Shown: positions 1-5,872, numbered from the stretch's first letter. The stretch: DNA of 5,872 bases from Candidatus Sphingobacterium stercoripullorum (GCA_019114715.1 DXEZ01000228.1:1-5872), one strand, 5' to 3'. Translations and numbers: made by a program. Notes: generated from the sequence alone by a model not told the origin.

Positions 1-180
1 ATATAGCCAACCTCTTAAATTTCTGCATCCATCATAATTATGAAAGTTTGAGAGAGACTTCATCATAGTGTCTTGTACTAAATCTAATGCATCTTGGTGG
101 TTTTTGGTATACAACATTGCTTTTTCATACAAGAAACTTACTTGCTTACTAACTGCGTTGTTAAATTCTTTAATTGTCAT
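1..180 (-). CDS. ECF-type RNA polymerase sigma factor, N-terminal part (runs off the left edge)
   Basis: Reading the minus strand from an ATG at 180-178 gives 60 uninterrupted codons to the window edge, so only the N-terminus is present. The peptide begins MTIKEFNNAVSKQV. Residues 29-42 (HQDALDLVQDTMMK) and 44-59 (LSNFHNYDGCRNLRGW) match sigma-70 region 2: the D-A-x-D-L-x-Q-[DE]-T helix that contacts core polymerase, then the N-x-R-x-W-L segment used in -10 recognition and melting. In the family this protein directs RNA polymerase to a small regulon, often under an anti-sigma factor; neither the target nor an anti-sigma gene is visible here. The start is chosen because the usual short N-terminal lead precedes region 2. 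A GGA lies only about one base upstream of the ATG, so the ribosome site is weak. The gene is transcribed divergently from the GT9 gene at 406. Whether it regulates the sugar genes cannot be told from the sequence. Confidence 0.85.
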   Translation of the reverse strand, partial: MTIKEFNNAVSKQVSFLYEKAMLYTKNHQDALDLVQDTMMKSLSNFHNYDGCRNLRGWLY

Positions 181-208
181 TTCCAAATATTTTTTGTTTT
201 CAAAGGAA

Positions 209-222
209 TGAACTTAGGTTCA
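209..222. repeat. Small inverted repeat TGAAC-TTAG-GTTCA upstream of the sigma factor
   Basis: Perfect 5-bp arms (209-213 and 218-222) flank a 4-base centre, 29 bases upstream of the sigma-factor start. The 9-mer pattern AGGTTCnAA that includes its right arm (216-224) recurs 25 bases further on, at 241-249. Such a pair could be an operator or promoter-proximal site for the sigma gene, but the arms are short enough to arise by chance. Confidence 0.3.
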
Positions 223-295
223 AAATATATGCCCCTTAAGAGGTTCGAAGGCTTTTCACGTATATTATCGACTAAAAAGCGAGGAAAGTTTTTGG

Positions 296-321
296 AATAC
301 GTATTTAATTGTGAAAATACG
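296..321. repeat. AATACG repeat cluster: 10-bp palindrome overlapping a 7-bp hairpin
   Basis: AATACGTATT at 296-305 is a perfect palindrome. Its right half forms part of a second inverted repeat, CGTATTT (300-306) with AAATACG (315-321), around an 8-base loop. The element AATACG therefore occurs three times in alternating orientation within 26 bases. A short T run follows at 323-326, but the stem is AT-rich and weak for a terminator, and no gene ends just before it. A regulatory binding site between the two divergent genes is as likely. Confidence 0.35.
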
Positions 322-405
322 CTTTTAATCTAAAACAAAATGAATCTAAAAATTGTGGTAATGTAAATATCCAATAAAGCATTCATTTGATTTTAAATAG
401 GTGTT

Positions 406-1353
406 ATGAAGATTTTGATTTTTCGAGCGTTAAAAATAGGAGATATGTTGTGTTCTTTGCCTGCAATAAAAAATCTGCATGAATTTTTTCCGAAAAGTAG
501 TATTTCTATTGTTGCTTTACCTTATATGATCCCTTTTTTGGAGCGTTATTCTATTTATTTTGATTCGATTATCCCGTTTTCCGGTTATCCTGGTCTACCT
601 GAAATACCGTTTGATAAAGTCCAGTATCAAAAAATGGTAGAGCTTATTCGAAAAGAAAAGTTTGATTTATTAATTCAAATGCATGGCGATGGAAGTGGAC
701 TACAATCAATGATGCTGGATTTTAAGATTCCTTGTGTTTGGAGTTTTAGCCCGAAGTCACGTACAGGGTTTTTCACCTATCCCGTGAGCTACCATGAAAT
801 ACATAAACATAATGCTCTTTTAAATTGGTATGGTGTGCCAACACCACACGTTCATATTCCGTTCCCTATTCTTTTGGAAGATTATGTGAAGTTTGAAAAG
901 CTTTTAATGAATTATGAGATTTTAGGGAAATCTTTTGTAATCATCCATCCTGGAGCCAGTTGTAAAGAAAGAAGGTGGGGTATTTATAATTTTGCAAAAG
1001 TCATGCAGATATTGTATAAAAAAGGATATACACTTTTATTAAGTGGAGTAAAAAAAGAAATGTTTTTAGCAGATGAGTTAAAAGAATATTTAGATTTTAA
1101 TTTTATAAATATGATGGGTGAAGCGGATCTTGGGTTAACCGCATTATTATTAAAGCATAGTAAAGGATTAATAACCAATTGTACGGGTGTTTCACATATT
1201 GGTTCTGCGACTTCTACTAAAAGTATAGTAATAAGTAAGGATGGAGAAGCGGGACGGTGGGCGCCTCTGAATAAAGAAATTCATAAAACTTTTGATTGTA
1301 GCCAGGATGATAAATTGAAAGAAGTTATGTTTTCAGTTGGGCAGTACTTTTAG
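406..1353 (+). CDS. Glycosyltransferase family 9 protein (heptosyltransferase-like)
   Basis: A 315-residue cytoplasmic protein with the GT-B layout of family 9, the ADP-heptose:LPS heptosyltransferase family. The N-terminal sugar-acceptor half starts with RALKIGDMLCSLPAI (residues 7-21), the usual glycine-rich first loop. The C-terminal donor half carries HPGAS at 181-185 followed by RRW at 189-191, and TNCTGVSHIGSA at 257-268, the family's TG-x-x-H loop near the nucleotide sugar. There is no signal peptide or membrane segment. In that loop the residue before TG is Cys (N258-C259-T260-G261), where heptosyltransferases usually have Asp, so the donor may differ from ADP-heptose. Length is normal for the family. 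The gene stands alone on the plus strand; its stop (TAG, 1351-1353) lies inside the 3' end of the opposing GT9 gene. The start is supported by family alignment and a weak AGGTG at 399-403. Family assignment is firm; the donor and acceptor are unknown. Confidence 0.88.
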   Translation: MKILIFRALKIGDMLCSLPAIKNLHEFFPKSSISIVALPYMIPFLERYSIYFDSIIPFSGYPGLPEIPFDKVQYQKMVELIRKEKFDLLIQMHGDGSGLQSMMLDFKIPCVWSFSPKSRTGFFTYPVSYHEIHKHNALLNWYGVPTPHVHIPFPILLEDYVKFEKLLMNYEILGKSFVIIHPGASCKERRWGIYNFAKVMQILYKKGYTLLLSGVKKEMFLADELKEYLDFNFINMMGEADLGLTALLLKHSKGLITNCTGVSHIGSATSTKSIVISKDGEAGRWAPLNKEIHKTFDCSQDDKLKEVMFSVGQYF

Positions 1354-2434
1354 TTTCAAACGAGTTCTTTTTATCTTCGATTAGTTTATAAAGAGTTTTT
1401 GTTATTTCTCCGGAAGTAGGGTGAGGTCTTTTAAGTTGAGAATATAGCTGCTGATTCACTGTTTGGATAATATAATTTTTGCTCTGTTTGCTCTTAGGTG
1501 TAGAAAAATACAGTGCTTTACTAAAAGAACTCCAAGGGCTATGCTGAGGATTTGTTTCAGCATATAAAACCACAATGGGGATGTTGTAACTCATAGCGAT
1601 ATGGGAAGGTCCAGTGTTGACACTTATCATACCTGAAGAATTAGAAATTAACGAGCATAGCTGCGCCAAATTCGTGCAACCCATTTTACTATGAAAATTT
1701 TCTCTTTTTATTTGATTGAGTGATTTATATTTGTCCTTGTCCTTTTGATCTCCTGTTAATAGGATGTGATATTTATTATCTTTCAATAAGGACTCAATAA
1801 TGGCTTTCCAAAGGACTGTAGGGTATTCGCGTTTTGTTTCCGATACTCCAGGATGGATAATTATATAAGGTTTTTTTAATGAGGGGCTCCCATTTTCTAA
1901 TTTCCTTCCTTGAGGAGGAGTTTTTAAGATAGGGAGACCTGCTGAGCTTATTTTAAATCCAAGTTGTTTTAGCAAATATAAATTCCTGTCCAATTCATGC
2001 TTAATATGTGTGAAAGGTTCTTCATCGACTATCCAGTGGGTAATCAGTTGGTAGGGGTTCTCTCTGCAATAAGCCGCTATTATGGGTATTTCAGCTAGCC
2101 AAGGTAATAAAGCGGTTGTTAACGGGGACTGGCTATAGACAGTGAATATAAAACATGCGTCGAAGTTTTTATGGTTGATTGCCTCAATAGTTTTTTGAAA
2201 ATTATGAAAGCGGTTGGCTTGTATTGCAGAGTTTTTTATCCAAGGAATTTCTATAACAATTATTTCATCAACACCCTCTAGTAGTGGAGCGACACATGCA
2301 GCCTGATGAGAAATTAATAAAGTGACTTTTCCCCTAGTTTGCTCTTTAATGATTTTTATAGCAGGGCTAAGCATGATTAAATCACCTAAATTATCAAATC
2401 TGATAATGAGCGTGTTTTTGATTTGCTCCTTCAT
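1325..2434 (-). CDS. Glycosyltransferase family 9 protein, putative ADP-heptose heptosyltransferase
   Basis: A 369-residue family 9 transferase, last visible gene of the heptose operon. Residues 10-26 (IIRFDNLGDLIMLSPAI) form the typical N-terminal R-x-x-x-x-GD-x-x-x-x-x-P loop. HPGVSETKREYP at 194-205 and SVNTGPSHIA at 271-280 are the donor-side motifs. LYAETNPQHSPW (290-301) matches the family's C-terminal P-x-x-x-W segment. It should transfer an activated sugar, most plausibly the ADP-heptose made by its upstream neighbours, to a glycan acceptor on the cytoplasmic face of the membrane. The ATG at 2434-2432 follows the hldE stop after a single base (2435), so it is probably translated by coupled re-initiation; no clear Shine-Dalgarno sequence is seen. 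The Lys/Ser/Thr-rich C-terminal tail (about 353-369) has no recognisable motif and overlaps the convergent GT9 gene by 29 bp. Substrate specificity is inferred from context only. Confidence 0.9.
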   Translation of the reverse strand: MKEQIKNTLIIRFDNLGDLIMLSPAIKIIKEQTRGKVTLLISHQAACVAPLLEGVDEIIVIEIPWIKNSAIQANRFHNFQKTIEAINHKNFDACFIFTVYSQSPLTTALLPWLAEIPIIAAYCRENPYQLITHWIVDEEPFTHIKHELDRNLYLLKQLGFKISSAGLPILKTPPQGRKLENGSPSLKKPYIIIHPGVSETKREYPTVLWKAIIESLLKDNKYHILLTGDQKDKDKYKSLNQIKRENFHSKMGCTNLAQLCSLISNSSGMISVNTGPSHIAMSYNIPIVVLYAETNPQHSPWSSFSKALYFSTPKSKQSKNYIIQTVNQQLYSQLKRPHPTSGEITKTLYKLIEDKKNSFETKSTAQLKT

Positions 2435-2435
2435 G

Positions 2436-3920
2436 TTAGCTGCTTTTCTTTAGTGTTTGATTCGAAGCAGTTCTAATTCTTCGTATGATCTTTGTAGTAG
2501 ATTGGTGAGGAACTATGGGGATGAAATGAATTTCGCAGTTCGCTTCCTTCAAGCTACCGAGTTCTTTCAGGTTTTTTGGATTATAGTCGTTTCCTTTTAC
2601 ATAAATATCAGGCTGAAGGACTTTTATTAACTCCGATGCATTATCATTTTCATTCGCACCAAATGGAATTATATAATCCACACAAGAAAGAGCACTTAAT
2701 ACCGAAATTCTATCCTTTAATTTATTTATTGGCCTATCTTCTCCTTTTAAGCGCTGAACGCTTTCATCGGTATTGATGGCGATGATGAGAATATCTCCTA
2801 ATTGCTTGGCTTTTTCTAAGTATTTTACATGCCCAGAATGGAAAATATCAAAGCAGCCATTGGTGAGGATTATTTTTTTTGATTCTTTTTGCAAATCGAT
2901 TAATTGCTTTAATCTATGTGAGTTGTTGAATAGTTTTTCGGAGTTGTGATTGATGCTGTCCATTAATAGTTCTTTTTGATGGCATACTGTCGCATTTTTC
3001 TTTTGGATACGGATCCATGCCGCTTTATTTGCTATATCGATAGATTGATATAAGGATGAGCCTCCAATTAAACATAAGGTTTGAGTAGCGATGAAAGTAT
3101 CACCAGCACCACAAACGTATGGTTTTTTTACACATCTAGTTGCGGAATGGTATTGAAATATCCCTTTTTTAAATAATAAAACTCCATCTTTGTCAATCGT
3201 CAAAGCACACAATCTAGCACGTGTTTTATCGTATATATCTTCACCCCACGTTGCTGCATCCTGTAGACGCTGATAATAATCTTTACACCCTATCAATTCG
3301 GCACCTTCATCAAAATTGGGAGTAATTAGCGAAAGCCCAACTCGTGCATATTTGTGATAACCTCGACCATCCATTGCTATGAAAATATTATGCTCTCTAT
3401 TAATGCCGACTAAAGATTCAATGATGTTCCCACTCATAAACCCTTTATTGTAATCGGAAATTATTATCGCATCGAAATCTTTGGCCTTGTCTTTTAAGTA
3501 TTCTATAATACTTTGCTCGCTATCCTTGGTGATTGGATGAGTAGTCCCTCTATCGATCCGATAAATCATATTGTCATCAACAGATAACCGGGCTTTAAGA
3601 AGTGTTTTTCTACTGTCTTCAACTACTATATGATGTGCACATATTTGGGCTTCCTCGAGCATAGCATGGATTTTTTGTTTTGGGAAATCATCTCCAATTA
3701 CGGAACACAAACTTGTTTGAGCTCCAAGGGCAGCAAGGTTAGCGGCAACGTTTCCTGCTCCACCGAGTTTTCTCGTGCAATTTTTTACATCCATTATGGG
3801 GACGTTTGCTTCTTCGGCATACCTTGAACAATACCCTTCTACGTATTCATCAATGATTAAGTCTCCAATTACTAGGACTTTTCTTTTTGAAAATGATTCT
3901 ATTATCGGTAAGTTTTTCAT
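2436..3920 (-). CDS. hldE: Bifunctional heptose-7-phosphate kinase / heptose-1-phosphate adenylyltransferase HldE
   Basis: A two-domain cytoplasmic enzyme of 494 residues from the chosen start (E. coli HldE has 477). Residues 1 to about 325 are a PfkB/ribokinase-type kinase: VLVIGD at 15-20, YAEEANVPIMDV at 34-45, GGAGNVAANLAALGA at 53-67, the kinase signature CGAGDTF at 270-276 with D274 as likely catalytic base. Residues about 345-485 are a nucleotidyltransferase: LTNGCFDIFHSGH at 352-364 with the HxGH motif, INTDESVQRLKG at 382-393, and QSTTKIIRRI at 473-482. The kinase makes D-glycero-D-manno-heptose 1,7-bisphosphate; the second domain adenylates heptose 1-phosphate. An ATG at 4043 is also in frame, but its 41 extra residues resemble no HldE and lie over the gmhB catalytic-fold sequence. 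The ATG at 3920 follows an A-rich leader and places VLVIGD at the normal distance. This start still overlaps gmhB by 71 bp. The usual DPKG motif reads DGRG (184-187). Confidence 0.93.
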   Translation of the reverse strand: MKNLPIIESFSKRKVLVIGDLIIDEYVEGYCSRYAEEANVPIMDVKNCTRKLGGAGNVAANLAALGAQTSLCSVIGDDFPKQKIHAMLEEAQICAHHIVVEDSRKTLLKARLSVDDNMIYRIDRGTTHPITKDSEQSIIEYLKDKAKDFDAIIISDYNKGFMSGNIIESLVGINREHNIFIAMDGRGYHKYARVGLSLITPNFDEGAELIGCKDYYQRLQDAATWGEDIYDKTRARLCALTIDKDGVLLFKKGIFQYHSATRCVKKPYVCGAGDTFIATQTLCLIGGSSLYQSIDIANKAAWIRIQKKNATVCHQKELLMDSINHNSEKLFNNSHRLKQLIDLQKESKKIILTNGCFDIFHSGHVKYLEKAKQLGDILIIAINTDESVQRLKGEDRPINKLKDRISVLSALSCVDYIIPFGANENDNASELIKVLQPDIYVKGNDYNPKNLKELGSLKEANCEIHFIPIVPHQSTTKIIRRIRTASNQTLKKSS

Positions 3921-4491
3921 AGTTTTTGTTTTTGTTATCGAAATTAAGAATAGATTGAACCGCGTGGGGAAAATGAAGGGCATAAATGTCTGGTACTCTA
4001 TTTTCTCCATAAGTATTATCAAAGCTTTCATTTCCCCGATCAAGTAATATTGTCTTGCATGACGCTCTGTTTCCTGCTTCTACATCGTTTAAAATGTCGC
4101 CAATCATCCAGCAGTCTTCCAAGGAAAGATTGTGTTTTAAAGCGGCGTTTTGTAGCATCCCGGGGAATGGCTTTCTACAGCCGCAAGACTTTTCTGTATG
4201 CACGGATTCCTCGTGAGGGCAGTAGTAAAAATCGAGAAGACTGACTCCTATGTCAGCAAACAGTTGTTCAATCTCAATTTTTACTTGTGTCAATTGTTGT
4301 TCGGAGAAATAACCTTTGGCTATTCCTGATTGGTTGGTTACAATGATGAATTCGTATCCTGCCTTTTGCAACACTGGTAGAGAATCGCTCACTCCGCTAT
4401 AAAGCGATATTAGCGCAGGATTTACATTGTAGGGGATGTCGGGGATTATTGTTCCATCTTTATCTAAGAAGATAATTTTTCTTTTTTCCAT
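3850..4491 (-). CDS. gmhB: D-glycero-D-manno-heptose-1,7-bisphosphate 7-phosphatase GmhB (HAD family)
   Basis: A 213-residue HAD-superfamily IIIA phosphatase that removes the 7-phosphate of heptose 1,7-bisphosphate between the two HldE reactions. The nucleophile motif is DKDGT at 10-14 (D10 nucleophile, D12 acid/base). Motif II is TNQSG at 52-56, followed by the typical GYFSEQQL segment (60-67). The structural zinc site is complete: C91-x-H93 and C103-x-C105, followed by RKP. The Mg-binding motif is GDILND at 131-136. The HAD fold should end near residue 183; E. coli GmhB has 191 residues. The last 23 residues (191-213, basic, rich in Lys and Asn) are encoded by DNA that also encodes the start of HldE in another frame. 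The start at 4491 overlaps the end of the upstream fusion gene by 28 bp, and MEKRKIIFLDKDGT is a normal GmhB N-terminus. A histidinol-phosphatase role is possible for this fold, but the operon argues for heptose. Confidence 0.92.
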   Translation of the reverse strand: MEKRKIIFLDKDGTIIPDIPYNVNPALISLYSGVSDSLPVLQKAGYEFIIVTNQSGIAKGYFSEQQLTQVKIEIEQLFADIGVSLLDFYYCPHEESVHTEKSCGCRKPFPGMLQNAALKHNLSLEDCWMIGDILNDVEAGNRASCKTILLDRGNESFDNTYGENRVPDIYALHFPHAVQSILNFDNKNKNYEKLTDNRIIFKKKSPSNWRLNH

Positions 4492-5872
4492 TGTTCTAAC
4501 TTTTGATGATTAACAATACTTACCACCTCGCTGGTTTCACTATCGGTCGGGATACTTGAGAATAATTTTGCTTCTATGGCCTCACATAAAACGTGAATTG
4601 TATTCAAATGAAGTTCTTGTATTCTAGCAGTATCGGTCGAGGGAATAATTATATTTACAGAAGATCGTTTTGCTGCTTCGCCACCGTCTTTTCCTAAAAG
4701 ACTTAAACAGGTGATTCCTTTTTTATTGGCAATTTTAATTGCCTGGATAATGTTATCGGAGTTACCGCTTGTGCTTAAGCAAATGAGTACATCTCCCTTT
4801 TCCCCAAGAGCTTCTATTTGACGAGAGAAAATCTGACTGAAATCAAAATCGTTTGCCCATGCCGTTATGACGGAGGTGTCAGCATTTAACGAAATTGCTG
4901 GTAAGGCTCGCCGAAAAGGCTTTTGAAACCTACCAATGAGCTCAGCCGTAAAATGTTGGCTTTCTGATGCGCTACCTCCATTTCCACATATCAATATTTT
5001 CTTTCCATTTTCTAAAGCATCTGTTATTACTTGAGTGGCTTTTAATATATGAGGGATTAATATTTTGGAGGATTTGAGTAAAGTGGAGAATGTTTCCTTA
5101 TATGTTTTGCATATAGAAAAAGTTAATACCTCATCTAAAAATTCATTTTCACTTATTATTTCTGTGTATAGGTTTGAGAGTTGTAGAGAAACTTTTTCCC
5201 AAGTGAAATGCTCGTACACTCTTTTTATTCCTGCTTTGCTAAATTCTTTCTGTTTTTCTTTATTCTCTAACAATAGTGAAATCCGGTCAGCTAGTTCTTC
5301 AGGATTGTTTGGAGGAACTAAAAAACCCGTTTTTTGATCCTTTACTGTATATTTAATTCCACCAACTTTACTTCCAATAACTGGGGTGCCACAGGCCATG
5401 GCTTCTAAAGGTGTGATGCCAAATGGTTCATACCAGGGAGTGCTAATAAAACATTCAGATGCACTATAATAATATTTTAGTTCTTCTCTTTGTTTGCTTC
5501 CTGTGAATATTACTCGCTCAGAAACTCCCAGCTCGCTTGCTAGTTTTTTCAAAGAGGAAATTTCTTGATTGATTACTGGGTCGTTTAAATCTCCACCAAC
5601 AATATAAAGGAATAAATTTAAATCCTTTTCTGCTACAATTGAGAATGCTTTAATTACATTGTCAATTCCTTTTCTGGGGACTATCCTTCCAAGCTGTAGT
5701 ATTATGGACTGATGCGGTTTTACCCCAAGGTGTGTTTTTGCATCTTCTTTATAAATCGGCAGGAAGTGATCCGAATTGAAACCACAAGGGATAATCTTTA
5801 TTTTTGAATCATCTGCCATGTAGAAGCTAATTAAATTGTATCGATCCTCAGGACATTCTGCTACTATTTTAT
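4464..5872 (-). CDS. GT4 glycosyltransferase fused to GmhA-type sedoheptulose-7-phosphate isomerase (5' end outside the window)
   Basis: The frame stays open to the right edge. Upstream of the ATG at 5819 it still encodes GT4 family sequence (AECPEDRYNLISFY), so that ATG is internal and the true start lies beyond 5872; 468 codons plus a TAG stop are visible. Numbered from the first whole codon, residues 1 to about 240 are the donor-binding half of a GT4 transferase: IIPCGFN at 26-32, LGRIVPRKG at 60-68, and EPFGITPLE at 148-156, the E-x7-E motif. Residues about 255-437 are a SIS isomerase closest to GmhA: GNGGSASESQHFTAELIGRF at 296-315, LSTSGNSDN at 366-374, GKDGG at 393-397, and RIQELHLNTIH at 416-426. 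E310 and H426 align with E65 and H180, the catalytic residues of E. coli GmhA, so the isomerase should be active. GmhA converts sedoheptulose 7-phosphate to D-glycero-D-manno-heptose 7-phosphate. The acceptor and donor of the GT4 half are unknown. The 3' end overlaps gmhB by 28 bp. Confidence 0.92.
   Translation of the reverse strand, partial: KIVAECPEDRYNLISFYMADDSKIKIIPCGFNSDHFLPIYKEDAKTHLGVKPHQSIILQLGRIVPRKGIDNVIKAFSIVAEKDLNLFLYIVGGDLNDPVINQEISSLKKLASELGVSERVIFTGSKQREELKYYYSASECFISTPWYEPFGITPLEAMACGTPVIGSKVGGIKYTVKDQKTGFLVPPNNPEELADRISLLLENKEKQKEFSKAGIKRVYEHFTWEKVSLQLSNLYTEIISENEFLDEVLTFSICKTYKETFSTLLKSSKILIPHILKATQVITDALENGKKILICGNGGSASESQHFTAELIGRFQKPFRRALPAISLNADTSVITAWANDFDFSQIFSRQIEALGEKGDVLICLSTSGNSDNIIQAIKIANKKGITCLSLLGKDGGEAAKRSSVNIIIPSTDTARIQELHLNTIHVLCEAIEAKLFSSIPTDSETSEVVSIVNHQKLEQWKKEKLSS

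Larger units (their letters stand above)
181..405. promoter_or_regulatory. Divergent intergenic region between the sigma factor and the GT9 gene
   Basis: These 225 bases separate two divergently transcribed genes and should contain both promoters and any operators. I found no convincing sigma-70 -35/-10 pair. I also found no clean Bacteroidota-type pair (TTTG, about 19 bases, TAnnTTTG). The nearest matches are TTCATTTG at 382-389 on the plus strand and TATATTTTG (reverse of 221-229) on the minus strand, and neither has a well-placed -33 element. Short repeats in the region are listed separately. The GT9 start at 406 is preceded by AGGTG at 399-403, a weak and closely spaced ribosome site. No RNA gene or further coding region is recognisable. 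Confidence 0.5.

Noticed and set aside
94..333. Plus-strand open frame of 79 codons across the left region
   Set aside because: It lies antisense to the start of the ECF sigma factor, whose region 2 motifs are clear. Its own product is Phe/Cys-rich with no recognisable family.
984..1178. Minus-strand open frame of 64 codons
   Set aside because: It is fully inside the plus-strand GT9 gene, opposite the conserved donor domain, and has no motif of its own.
2576..2776. Plus-strand open frame of 66 codons
   Set aside because: It is antisense to the nucleotidyltransferase domain of HldE and is explained by that gene's base composition.
3033..3052. Inverted repeat TATATC...GATATA inside hldE
   Set aside because: It has 6-bp AT-only arms within a well-conserved coding region, which is expected by chance in AT-rich DNA.
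3921..4043. N-terminal extension of HldE by 41 residues to the ATG at 4043
   Set aside because: The extra residues match no HldE feature and lie over the gmhB HAD-fold sequence. The ATG at 3920 gives the normal family N-terminus.
3630..4047. Two overlapping plus-strand open frames (3630-3827 and 3775-4047)
   Set aside because: Both are antisense to the HldE kinase domain and the gmhB end; neither resembles a known protein.
4050..4244. Plus-strand open frame of 64 codons
   Set aside because: It is antisense to the zinc-site and Mg-site half of GmhB, which is strongly conserved on the other strand.
5065..5337. Plus-strand open frame of 90 codons
   Set aside because: It is antisense to the linker and end of the GT4 domain in the fusion gene and has no supporting motif.
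5817..5819. ATG at 5819 as the start of the GT4-SIS gene
   Set aside because: The frame is open to the edge and the residues just upstream continue the GT4 fold, so this Met is internal.

Overview
The window is an AT-rich bacterial stretch dominated by a tightly packed minus-strand operon for nucleotide-activated heptose synthesis and glycosyl transfer. A plus-strand glycosyltransferase gene runs into it from the left, and the first 60 codons of an ECF-type sigma factor sit at the left edge. The low GC content, the shortage of clear Shine-Dalgarno sequences, the A-rich leaders and the style of the sigma factor suggest a member of the Bacteroidota. That is an inference with moderate confidence; no marker gene fixes the taxon.

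Layout from left to right. Positions 1-180 (minus) hold the N-terminal part of an ECF sigma-70 family factor that runs off the left edge. Positions 181-405 are a divergent intergenic region with small inverted and direct repeats and no confident promoter. Positions 406-1353 (plus) encode a family 9 glycosyltransferase. It converges on the minus operon, and the two coding ends overlap by 29 bp. Positions 1325-2434 (minus) encode a second, distinct family 9 glycosyltransferase. Positions 2436-3920 (minus) encode a bifunctional heptose-7-phosphate kinase / heptose-1-phosphate adenylyltransferase (HldE). Positions 3850-4491 (minus) encode a heptose-bisphosphate phosphatase (GmhB). Positions 4464-5872 (minus, 5' end outside the window) encode a GT4 glycosyltransferase fused to a GmhA-type sedoheptulose-7-phosphate isomerase (SIS) domain.

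In transcription order the minus operon reads GT4-GmhA fusion, gmhB, hldE, GT9. These genes carry the four activities needed to turn sedoheptulose 7-phosphate into ADP-D-glycero-beta-D-manno-heptose: isomerase, kinase, phosphatase and adenylyltransferase. Transferases that could use the product flank them. No HldD epimerase is visible, so the window alone accounts for the D,D-heptose donor and not the L,D form. Each junction in the operon overlaps or abuts (28 bp overlap, about 71 bp overlap, then a 1-base gap), which points to translational coupling. The product is probably a heptose-containing surface glycan: lipopolysaccharide core, capsule, or a protein-linked glycan. The main unusual features are the transferase-isomerase fusion and the long out-of-frame overlap between gmhB and hldE.
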